DNA of 13,987 nucleotides from Litorimonas sp964490745 (GTDB lineage: Bacteria > Pseudomonadota > Alphaproteobacteria > Caulobacterales > Maricaulaceae): the NCBI GenBank assembly GCA_964490745.1, contig CAZBDT010000060.1, positions 1 through 13,987 on the forward strand, in the 5' to 3' direction. The notes beneath the pieces were generated by a model. That model ran no database searches, was not told where the DNA came from, and saw only the letters and a list, made by a program, of their open reading frames with translations. This document shows, in pieces, positions 7,765-13,987 of this stretch (positions are counted from its first letter, which is position 1; each line of letters begins with the position of its first letter). The translations under genes and the position numbers were made by a program.

Positions 7765-8430
7765 ATGTTCGACGTGATAATTTATGCGGCATTAGCCACA
7801 GTCGTAGTTGTTGTTTTCTACTCCGTTTTAGGAAAACAAACGGGTTTTGGGGGTGTGCCTGAAGAAAAGTCTGATCCAGTTGATTTCGGTATGGAAGATC
7901 CTAATCGTAAAGTTGAGCCAGATGCAGACCCTGAGGTTGAGCGCTTGGGCCTTTCGGGCATCACGCGTCTCGACCCCTCTTTCTCTATAGCACATTTTAT
8001 GAGCGGTGCGACAGCGGCCTATTCTATGATATTGGAGGCCTATGCAAATGGTGACCGTGAGCTGTTAAGCGATCTTTTGACGGATGAGACTTACGCGATT
8101 TATGACGACGCTATTACCGCGCGTGAGGCGGCAGGCCAGACACAAATCACGGATTTGGGCCGGCTTAAAAAGGCGTCGATTAAAGCCGCTAAGACGGAAG
8201 GATCGGTTGCGCATATTTCCGTCCTCTACGAAGCTGATCTGACGTCAGCTCTGCGAGATGCAGATGGAGAGCTCGTAATGGGCGATCCTGATATTCTGTC
8301 TTCTGTTTCGGAAGTTTGGGAATATATACGTGACATGAAAAGCAACGATTTAAATTGGCGACTTGCTAATGTCGAACCCAGTGAGGGTGATGAATTAGAA
8401 GCAGACCCATCTCCTGATACCATCGCCTAA
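7765..8430 (+). CDS. Tim44/TimA-family membrane-anchored protein
   Basis: Bacterial relative of mitochondrial Tim44. One N-terminal membrane segment (about residues 3-22, VIIYAALATVVVVVFYSVLG) is followed by an acidic linker (about 33-62) and a Tim44-like domain from about residue 75 that includes the typical HFMSGATAAYSMILEAYANGD stretch (split here as FMSGATAAYSMIL and EAYANGD). The family, called TimA in alphaproteobacteria, is thought to act at the inner membrane; its exact role in bacteria is not settled. The 221-residue length is usual. The ATG at 7765 has AAAGG six bases upstream. It starts a three-gene operon: the mltA start lies 2 bases past its stop. The conserved position next to secB suggests a link with the cell envelope or protein export, but that is inference. 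Confidence 0.85.
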   Translation: MFDVIIYAALATVVVVVFYSVLGKQTGFGGVPEEKSDPVDFGMEDPNRKVEPDADPEVERLGLSGITRLDPSFSIAHFMSGATAAYSMILEAYANGDRELLSDLLTDETYAIYDDAITAREAAGQTQITDLGRLKKASIKAAKTEGSVAHISVLYEADLTSALRDADGELVMGDPDILSSVSEVWEYIRDMKSNDLNWRLANVEPSEGDELEADPSPDTIA

Positions 8431-8432
8431 TC

Positions 8433-9671
8433 ATGCGCCGTCTTTTCGGCCTATTCGTTATTTGTGGTTTTGCGACGGCCTGTACCACTATACCTGTAGA
8501 GCCCAATTACCCTGATCCGGATGTCGAAAATCCCGGTGTCGTGATAGAAGCGGAACCGCTTCCAAAACCACCGCCTGCACCGCGGGTGGAAACACCTGCG
8601 CCTGTACCAATGGCGCCTCCGCCTGAACCTGTCATTGAAGCGCCAGAGCCTTCAGGTTTTGCTGCATTGCCATATTGGAAAGAACACAATCCTAAGCCCG
8701 CTCTAAAAGCCTTTGTACGGGGATGTGAGACGTGGGCAGAGGCTGATGACAATATGTTGTTAAATCCAAATTTGCCGCAATACGGAACATTTGGAGATTG
8801 GCGCGTGACCTGCCAAGGCGCAAGTGTCTTGCTGTCGGTTGACCCACGAGAAGAGGATGTCAGGCAGTTTTTTGAGAGCTGGTTTAAGCCTGTTTCTCTC
8901 ATGACTCGGGCGGGTAAAGAGGGTCTGCTAACGGGATATTATGAACCCGAAGTCGAGGTCAGGTTGAAAGCGGATAGAGAGTTTTCAGAACCTATTCTGG
9001 CCAAACCCTCATCTGAAGCTAAATTGGGGTTACCCCGCGCTCAGGTAAATGCCGCGACATCACGCGTGATCGCATATGGGCGACCGATTGATGTTTTCTT
9101 TTTACAAATTCAAGGGTCGGGCCGGTTAAAATATAAGAATGGGCGGATATTGCGCGCGGCTTATGCGGCCAATAATGGCCAGCCTTATCGCTCTATCGGC
9201 GGTATTCTCATTCGGCGCGGAGAGCTGACTCGTGAACAGGCTTCGAAGCAAGCTATTGCAGAGTGGATGGCGCGCAAGGGGCCAAAAGCGGCACGGGATT
9301 TGATGAATGAAAATCCACGCTACATATATTTCACGGAACAGTCCATTCGCCCGGGTGAGGGTCCGCAAGGGGCCATGCGCGTGCCTCTGACAGCTATGGG
9401 CGCGATTGCAGTCGACCCTCGCTATCATCCTTATGGTAGTTTATATTGGCTGGAGACAACACTTCCGACACGACCGCGCGATTATCGCGGCAAACCGACA
9501 GGACTTCTCGTTGCGGCGCATGATACTGGAAGTGCGATCAAAGGGCCATTGCGTGCGGATTTATTTTTCGGCTCCGGTGATAAGGCCGGAGAGTTTGCTG
9601 GCGTTCAGAAACATCCCGTGCGTTGGACGCTTCTTCTTCCCAAACATGTTTCCGGTAAACTTATCTCATGA
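8433..9671 (+). CDS. mltA: Membrane-bound lytic murein transglycosylase A
   Basis: Outer-membrane lipoprotein that cleaves the MurNAc-GlcNAc bond of peptidoglycan and forms 1,6-anhydro ends. The N-terminus MRRLFGLFVICGFATAC is a lipoprotein signal with the lipidated Cys at 17. A long Pro/Glu/Ala-rich spacer (about 25-75) should carry the enzyme through the periplasm. The catalytic region has GLLTGYYEPE, FFLQIQGSGRL, and the 3D-domain block with DTGSAIKG, where Asp364 matches the expected catalytic aspartate, and RADLFFGSG with Asp376. At 412 residues it is a little longer than the E. coli enzyme because of the spacer. It starts 2 bases after the timA stop, with no ribosome site of its own clearer than the end of that gene, and its stop overlaps the smr start in ATGA. 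Translational coupling across all three genes is likely. Confidence 0.95.
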   Translation: MRRLFGLFVICGFATACTTIPVEPNYPDPDVENPGVVIEAEPLPKPPPAPRVETPAPVPMAPPPEPVIEAPEPSGFAALPYWKEHNPKPALKAFVRGCETWAEADDNMLLNPNLPQYGTFGDWRVTCQGASVLLSVDPREEDVRQFFESWFKPVSLMTRAGKEGLLTGYYEPEVEVRLKADREFSEPILAKPSSEAKLGLPRAQVNAATSRVIAYGRPIDVFFLQIQGSGRLKYKNGRILRAAYAANNGQPYRSIGGILIRRGELTREQASKQAIAEWMARKGPKAARDLMNENPRYIYFTEQSIRPGEGPQGAMRVPLTAMGAIAVDPRYHPYGSLYWLETTLPTRPRDYRGKPTGLLVAAHDTGSAIKGPLRADLFFGSGDKAGEFAGVQKHPVRWTLLLPKHVSGKLIS

Positions 9672-10159
9672 CAGAGCGCCCCCTCAAACCGGGCGAGACC
9701 AAGATTTGGCGACATGTTTCGCAGACTGTCAGCCCAAGACGTCGACCAAAGGGTAAAGGCAGTGCGAAACCTCTGCCGACGCGAGAAGATTTTGCAAATA
9801 TGCTTAGGATTCCCGCTGCGGAAGCGCCGCGCGCCAAGCCCGTTCCGCAAACGCTTGATGTCAATCAAGATAAACGTGTTCGGCGTGGGCGCGTTGAAAT
9901 TGATGCGAAAATCGATTTGCATGATATGACTCAGACTATGGCCCGTCCGGCTTTGCATCGCGCGATTATACGGGCATCAAACCGAAATAAATTTTGCCTC
10001 CTCGTTGTAACGGGGAAGGGGCTGCGTGGTGATGGTGTCTTGCGTCGAAATTTTCCAAATTGGATTGCTGAACCGACTGTCAGACCTCTCATTGCGAGCT
10101 ATGCGCCTGCCCATATTAAACATGGCGGGACAGGTGCGTGGTATGTTTTTCTGAAGTGA
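9668..10159 (+). CDS. Smr-domain protein
   Basis: Contains a C-terminal small MutS-related (Smr) domain, a fold with nicking or RNA/DNA endonuclease activity in studied members. In the 163-residue product the first motif reads DLHDMT at 83-88, where most relatives have DLHG; the second is VVTGKGLRGDGVLRR (TGKGLRG at 115-121); the end is HGGTGAWYVFLK, the usual closing strand. The first 75 residues are basic and Pro-rich (RRRPKGKG), likely disordered and suited to nucleic-acid contact. The start overlaps the mltA stop by 4 bases. Conserved linkage with mltA in alphaproteobacteria is well known to me, but a shared pathway is not established. The Gly-to-Asp change in the first motif is worth comparing with homologues. 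Confidence 0.92.
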   Translation: MTERPLKPGETKIWRHVSQTVSPRRRPKGKGSAKPLPTREDFANMLRIPAAEAPRAKPVPQTLDVNQDKRVRRGRVEIDAKIDLHDMTQTMARPALHRAIIRASNRNKFCLLVVTGKGLRGDGVLRRNFPNWIAEPTVRPLIASYAPAHIKHGGTGAWYVFLK

Positions 10160-10235
10160 TAGACTTTTTTTGGAAACCCCTCAAAAATTAAATTCGAGTG
10201 GTGTTTTGTTATCAGAATAAGCGTTTTGGGCTTTA

Positions 10236-10265
10236 ATTGAATGAACGTTCAATAACTGATATATT
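10236..10265 (+). promoter_or_regulatory. Promoter of the tetR gene overlapped by inverted-repeat operator
   Basis: TTGAAT (10237-10242) and TATATT (10260-10265) are separated by exactly 17 bases, a strong sigma70-type pair. Over the -35 box and spacer lies ATTGAATGAACGTTCAAT (10236-10253). It holds two offset inverted repeats: outer arms ATTGAA/TTCAAT, and a perfect 10-bp palindrome TGAACGTTCA (10242-10251). TetR-family proteins usually bind such sites, so negative autoregulation by the next gene is the simple reading. Confidence 0.7.
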
Positions 10266-10298
10266 TTCTAGAATTATATTTATGAAAGCGCGCCTCAT

Positions 10299-10850
10299 AT
10301 GGCTCGACCCAGAAAATTTGATGAAGCTGAAGTTAAAAGCGCCCTGCGGGATGTCTTTTGGGAACATGGCTATGAGGGCGCGTCCTATGCCGATATTATG
10401 AAAGCGACAGGATTAAATAAAGGGTCTCTCTATGCGAGCTTTGGAGATAAGCGAGCGCTCTATCAACACGCTATTTCCGATTATAATACGCAATATGTAA
10501 CCGTCGGTGTGAAAATGCTCCGCAATAGTAGTCTTTCTGTAGAGGAAAGAATTTCGAACCTCTTTGCCTCTCATATTGAGGCGGCACAAACGCCGCAAGG
10601 CCGCTGGGGATGCTTGCTTTGTAATGCTGCGATTGATCAGGCTCCATTCGATAAAGACGTGGAAGACAATGTCTCCGCGTCAATTTCGCGATTGCGCAGT
10701 GCGATAAAACATTGCGTCAAAGGATCGTCAGCGCAGGATAAAGCTGACCTGATTTGGATCTCCTATTTCGGGGCGCATGTCATGGTCAAAGCTGGCTATT
10801 CAAAATCTGTATTTAAGAAAGTTCAGAAGGACGTGCTGACCTTATTCTAA
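10299..10850 (+). CDS. TetR/AcrR-family transcriptional regulator
   Basis: One-component repressor of 183 residues. The N-terminal helix-turn-helix is clear: MARPRKFDEAEVKSAL, then YADIMKATGLNKGSLYASFGDKRAL split over about 30-54, with the recognition helix at about 39-47. The C-terminal ligand and dimer domain contains WGCLLCNAAIDQAP at 103-116. Cys105 and Cys108 in that segment could sense oxidants or electrophiles, as in NemR-like regulators, but this is inference. The ATG at 10299 has only a weak purine run upstream; an ATG at 10282 is out of frame. No target gene is adjacent in the same direction: smr lies upstream and hslU is convergent, its stop 9 bases beyond. The regulator therefore controls itself and probably a distant gene. 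Confidence 0.92.
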   Translation: MARPRKFDEAEVKSALRDVFWEHGYEGASYADIMKATGLNKGSLYASFGDKRALYQHAISDYNTQYVTVGVKMLRNSSLSVEERISNLFASHIEAAQTPQGRWGCLLCNAAIDQAPFDKDVEDNVSASISRLRSAIKHCVKGSSAQDKADLIWISYFGAHVMVKAGYSKSVFKKVQKDVLTLF

Positions 10851-10859
10851 CTCTTCGTT

Positions 10860-12167
10860 CTATAAAATAAACTTGCTGAGATCTTGGTTCTTGGCGAGTT
10901 TCCCGACATGTTCACGGACATACGCCGCATCAATGGTAAAGGTCTGGCCGCTTTTATCAGACGCAATGAAGCTGATCTCATCCAGCAAACGCTCCATTAC
11001 GGTGTGGAGCCGTCGCGCACCGATATTCTCGACACTTGCATTCACTTCGGCTGAGAGTTTCGCAATTTCTGCGATCCCGTCTTCTGTGAAGTCCAACGTC
11101 ACTTCTTCCGTTGCCATTAAGGCTGTATATTGCCGGATAAGGCTGGCTTCAGGTTCCGTTAAAATCCGAACAAAATCAGCTTCCGTCAGAGCGCGAAGCT
11201 CTACGCGAATAGGCAGGCGACCTTGTAATTCGGGCAGCAAGTCAGACGGTTTCGCGACATGAAACGCGCCGCTGGCGATAAAGAGAATATGATCGGTTTT
11301 TACAGGGCCGTATTTCGTGGAAACGGTCGTGCCCTCTATTAAAGGCAAGAGGTCGCGTTGCACGCCTTCCCGCGATACATCTCCGCCGCGCGCATCAGAC
11401 CGTGTCGTGATTTTATCAATCTCATCGAGAAAGACAATGCCGTCCTGTTCGGTACGTTCAACCGCTTCGCGCTTAATCGCGTCATCATCTAAGAGTTTAT
11501 CAGATTCTTCAGACAGCAGCGGCCCATGCGCGTCCCCGATGCGGAGCTTCACCGTTTTAGTTTTACCCATTTTTCCAAACATAGAGGAGAGGTCCAGCAT
11601 GCCCATGCTGGAACCAGGTTGCCCTGGAATCTCAAAGCCTTGGAACGGGGACGCCGTATCAGAAAGTTCTAATTCGACTTCTTTATCGTCTAACTCACCT
11701 GATAATAATTTCTGACGGAATTTTTCCCGCGTTGCGTCGGACGCACTCGCCCCAACAAGCGCTTCCAGAATGCGGGCCTCTGCGGCTTCTTCAGCTTGGG
11801 TTTGAACTTGGGCGCGTTTTTCTTCGCGCAATAAGGAAATGGATGCTTCGACGAGGTCGCGAACGATCTGTTCTACGTCACGCCCGACATAGCCGACCTC
11901 TGTGAATTTCGTCGCCTCAATCTTTATAAAGGGGGCTTGCGCTAATTTGGCCAAACGTCGTGAGATTTCGGTTTTTCCTACGCCTGTCGGGCCAATCATG
12001 AGTATATTTTTGGGTGTCACTTCCTGTCGTAAATCTTCGGAGACGCGGCGGCGACGCCATCGATTACGCAGAGCAATGGCAACGGCGCGTTTTGCATCGG
12101 CCTGCGCCACAATATGACGGTCCAATTCGGACACAATTTCGCGGGGGGTGAGAGAGTTATCGGTCAT
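10860..12167 (-). CDS. hslU: ATP-dependent protease ATPase subunit HslU (ClpY)
   Basis: AAA+ unfoldase that feeds substrates into the HslV peptidase. The 435-residue product has Walker A GPTGVGKT at 59-66, the pore loop GYVG at 92-95, a family-specific I-domain insertion (about 110-230) that includes a Gly/Met-rich segment near 177-203, Walker B IVFLDE at 244-249, the GRLPIRVEL arginine region near 316-324, and sensor-2 GARRLH at 383-388. It ends SKFIL, the C-terminal tail that docks into HslV, so a functional partner is expected. The start at 12167 gives the family N-terminus MTDNSLTPREIVSELDRHIV. The frame stays open for 49 more codons upstream, with ATGs at 12194 and 12314, but that extension looks non-homologous. 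No hslV is next to it. Confidence 0.96.
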   Translation of the reverse strand: MTDNSLTPREIVSELDRHIVAQADAKRAVAIALRNRWRRRRVSEDLRQEVTPKNILMIGPTGVGKTEISRRLAKLAQAPFIKIEATKFTEVGYVGRDVEQIVRDLVEASISLLREEKRAQVQTQAEEAAEARILEALVGASASDATREKFRQKLLSGELDDKEVELELSDTASPFQGFEIPGQPGSSMGMLDLSSMFGKMGKTKTVKLRIGDAHGPLLSEESDKLLDDDAIKREAVERTEQDGIVFLDEIDKITTRSDARGGDVSREGVQRDLLPLIEGTTVSTKYGPVKTDHILFIASGAFHVAKPSDLLPELQGRLPIRVELRALTEADFVRILTEPEASLIRQYTALMATEEVTLDFTEDGIAEIAKLSAEVNASVENIGARRLHTVMERLLDEISFIASDKSGQTFTIDAAYVREHVGKLAKNQDLSKFIL

Positions 12168-12319
12168 AGCCGCTAAATGGTGGGCGTCAGCCATAGGGTC
12201 AAGATGCAAGCTATAACGCAACACATTGTGAGACTTTAAATCACGGATAAACGAAGCATAAAAAGATTCAGTTCGACCACTTGTAGTTATGGTTAAGTTG
12301 GAAGATGTAGCCATCCGCT

Positions 12320-12712
12320 ATGTATCGAATCTATCGACATTCAGCCTTAGCTATTTTGCTGGCATTCGCGCTTTTCATTCAGGCGCTTTTTCCGTCATTC
12401 GTTATGGCGAGTGGGTCTACGTACGCTTTGATTTGTAACCCTGCGGAGCAGGTTTCCATAGAGATGCAAGATAGCCTTAAGGAGTTGAAAGAAGCTTTAG
12501 GCATAGTCGATCAATCAAATGTAAATTTAGAAATGGATTGCGAAGATTGTGTCGTGCCTTTTGTATTCATACAGGCTTCACAGGCAGCGGTTCTAGTTGC
12601 CATAAAATGGTCAGCGTTTTCATCTTCCCTAAGGCCTTCACTTTTCTTAATTGCCTGTCCACGCGGACCGCCTTTGGGCTCTCGTGCACCCCCTTTTCAG
12701 ACTGTGATCTAA
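12320..12712 (+). CDS. DUF2946-like secreted protein
   Basis: A 130-residue exported protein. Residues 1-30 form a signal peptide or single membrane segment (basic start, then ALAILLAFALFIQALFP, possible cleavage after VMA). The mature part has Cys39 in YALICNPAEQ, the pair CEDC at 74-77, Cys113, and a closing PRGPPLGSRAPP. The ALICN segment, a Cys-x-x-Cys and a C-terminal RGPP/RAPP tail are the marks I associate with DUF2946, a family often found near copper and TonB genes; the match is by eye and not certain. Its role is unknown. It begins in the region upstream of hslU on the opposite strand and is followed 36 bases later by the outer-membrane barrel gene, probably in one transcript. No strong ribosome site precedes the ATG. 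Confidence 0.6.
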   Translation: MYRIYRHSALAILLAFALFIQALFPSFVMASGSTYALICNPAEQVSIEMQDSLKELKEALGIVDQSNVNLEMDCEDCVVPFVFIQASQAAVLVAIKWSAFSSSLRPSLFLIACPRGPPLGSRAPPFQTVI

Positions 12713-12738
12713 AACTCTCTTTTTCTCACAGACTGAAA
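12695..12738 (+). other. Long hairpin spanning the stop codon between the DUF2946-like and barrel genes
   Basis: Arms TTTCAGACTGTGA (12695-12707) and TCACAGACTGAAA (12726-12738) pair at 12 of 13 positions, with one A-A mismatch in the middle. The upstream stop codon (12710-12712) lies in the loop, and the 3' arm ends 10 bases before the next ATG. No T tract follows, so this is not a classical terminator; it may affect mRNA stability or translation of the downstream gene. Confidence 0.55.
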
Positions 12739-12748
12739 TCAAAATATT

Positions 12749-13837
12749 ATGACTATTAAATCGCTTCTTTCAGCGAGCACGCTTGTCTGCGCTTCGCTCT
12801 CAACATTCTCAAATATCCATGCTCATGAAGGTGACGGTGGTAAGGTAACCTATGCTACGGATCATGCACCCATTGGCGTTATGGCAGATCATCGCCACAA
12901 ACAGGGCGAATGGATGGTGTCCTATCGCTACAGCTATATGGATATGGACGGAAACCGCGACGGGACGACATCGCTATCGCCCGAGATCATCGCAACGACA
13001 ATTCCAAATCGCTTTGGCATGCCGCCAACATTGCGCGTTGTACCAACGCAAATGGATATGGGCATGCATATGGTTGGTGCCATGTATGGTTTATCCGACC
13101 GGATCACGCTCATGGGAATGGGCATGTATATGTCTAACGACATGGATCATGTTACATTTGCCGGGGCTGTGGGGGATCGTCGTCTCGGTAATTTCACGAC
13201 GAAATCAAACGGCTTTGGGGATACGACACTCGGTGCTATCATTGGTTTAGATGATGGGGCCTATCCCCATCGGCAAATCAATTTAGGTTTAGCTGTCTCT
13301 TTGCCGACCGGATCGAATACGCAAACAGATAGCGTCCTCACGCCAATGAATACAACGCCAGAACTCCGTTTGCCTTACCCGATGCAATTAGGGTCGGGGA
13401 CTTGGGACGCCAAACCGTCACTAACGGCACGAACGCGGTTTGGTCGTTGGAGTGTTGGGGGGCAGGCCTCGGCTGTCCTACGGCTCGATACGAATAAGGA
13501 GGGCTATCAATTAGGTGACAAGATCGAAGGCACAACTTGGTTGGCTTTTGAACCCAAGCCGAGTGTCTCGATATCCGGTCGCGTGAAAGCGCGCAGCCAA
13601 GGCAAGATTTCTGGGATTGATCCGGCTATCGCTGCGCCCGTTCAAACCGCTGATCCAGATAATCACGGTGGTGAAGTGGTTGAGGCCTTAATGGGCGTAA
13701 ATCTAGCTTTGTCTGGCGAGGCTTTGCGAGGTGCACGGTTCGCAGCTGAGGTTGGTTTACCGCTATATCGAAACTTGAATGGTCCTCAATTGGAAACAGA
13801 TATGACGTTCACATTTGGGGTGCAGAAAGCCTTTTAG
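12749..13837 (+). CDS. Met/His-rich outer-membrane beta-barrel (Phenol_MetA_deg-like transporter family)
   Basis: A 362-residue protein with a signal peptide (likely cleavage after IHA, residue 25) and a mature start HEGDGG. The rest alternates short amphipathic strands and Gly-rich turns and ends in a C-terminal Phe (VQKAF), as outer-membrane barrels do. It resembles proteins annotated as 'transporter', Phenol_MetA_deg family, seen in metal-resistance loci. Between residues 45 and 132 I count 15 Met, in runs such as QMDMGMHMVGAMYG and LMGMGMYMSNDMDH, with His at 26, 39, 48, 50, 107 and 134. Met and His ligands suit Cu(I)/Cu(II) or silver. The ATG at 12749 has no clear ribosome site and lies just after the hairpin at 12695-12738. 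Outer-membrane location is fairly sure, metal handling is inferred, and the transported substrate is unknown. Confidence 0.75.
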   Translation: MTIKSLLSASTLVCASLSTFSNIHAHEGDGGKVTYATDHAPIGVMADHRHKQGEWMVSYRYSYMDMDGNRDGTTSLSPEIIATTIPNRFGMPPTLRVVPTQMDMGMHMVGAMYGLSDRITLMGMGMYMSNDMDHVTFAGAVGDRRLGNFTTKSNGFGDTTLGAIIGLDDGAYPHRQINLGLAVSLPTGSNTQTDSVLTPMNTTPELRLPYPMQLGSGTWDAKPSLTARTRFGRWSVGGQASAVLRLDTNKEGYQLGDKIEGTTWLAFEPKPSVSISGRVKARSQGKISGIDPAIAAPVQTADPDNHGGEVVEALMGVNLALSGEALRGARFAAEVGLPLYRNLNGPQLETDMTFTFGVQKAF

Positions 13838-13987
13838 TTGGTGAGGAATGATATGCGCAGTCATAATCTCCCATATCAGTGGAGCCGTATGACCGCCTTG
13901 ACACTGACCTTCCCAATCTCGTAAACGTAAATGTCTTAGGATTTTCGTCTCCTTTCGATTGACTTAGACAATTCCGGCAGCAGGGTG

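Noticed and set aside
10160..10235. T-rich stretch after smr as a terminator
   Set aside because: There is a run of seven T at about 10164-10172, but no stable GC-rich stem precedes it.
12168..12314. N-terminal extension of HslU using ATG 12314 or 12194
   Set aside because: The frame is open, but the added residues do not resemble the HslU N-terminus, which begins naturally at MTDNSLTPREIV. The stretch is better read as the leader and promoter region between divergent genes.

Overview
The window reads as chromosomal core DNA of an alphaproteobacterium with moderate GC content. The gene set and layout (dnaN-recF pair, secB facing a timA-mltA-smr operon, a smr/hslU neighbourhood, an FtsK with the alphaproteobacterial C-terminal half) best fit the Caulobacterales/Maricaulales side of the class, for example a Hyphomonadaceae-like marine or aquatic bacterium. 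The placement is inferred from protein features and synteny, not from a phylogeny.

Layout. 1-883: the 3' end of an M24 metallopeptidase gene, overlapped by a small AT-rich gene for a secreted or lipoprotein-like protein of unknown function, convergent with ftsK (893-3307, minus). 3440-4630: a UbiH/COQ6-type FAD monooxygenase of ubiquinone synthesis, divergent from ftsK. 4631-4757: a compact intergenic block with tandem TTCAT repeats, a wobble-paired hairpin and an intrinsic terminator. 4758-6987: recF and dnaN in one minus-strand unit. 7061-7653: secB with its own terminator. 7765-10159: a tightly packed operon of a Tim44/TimA-like protein, lytic transglycosylase MltA and an Smr-domain protein. 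10236-10850: a TetR-family regulator whose promoter carries overlapping inverted repeats. 10860-12167: hslU (minus), without hslV beside it. 12320-13837: a DUF2946-like secreted protein followed by a Met/His-rich outer-membrane beta-barrel, probably a metal (copper) related pair. 13838-13987: about 150 bases with no gene I can assign confidently.

Functionally most of the window is housekeeping: chromosome segregation (FtsK), replication and repair (DnaN, RecF), protein export (SecB), membrane and wall maintenance (TimA-like, MltA), proteolysis (HslU) and respiration (the Ubi hydroxylase). The less ordinary parts are the structured intergenic block at 4630-4755, the orphan TetR gene with its operator-like promoter, the absence of hslV next to hslU, and the DUF2946/Met-rich barrel pair with a long hairpin between its two genes. 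I saw no CRISPR array, tRNA, rRNA, insertion sequence or prophage gene. No single region stands out as a clear, large undescribed system; the intergenic RNA candidate and the metal cassette are the best leads.
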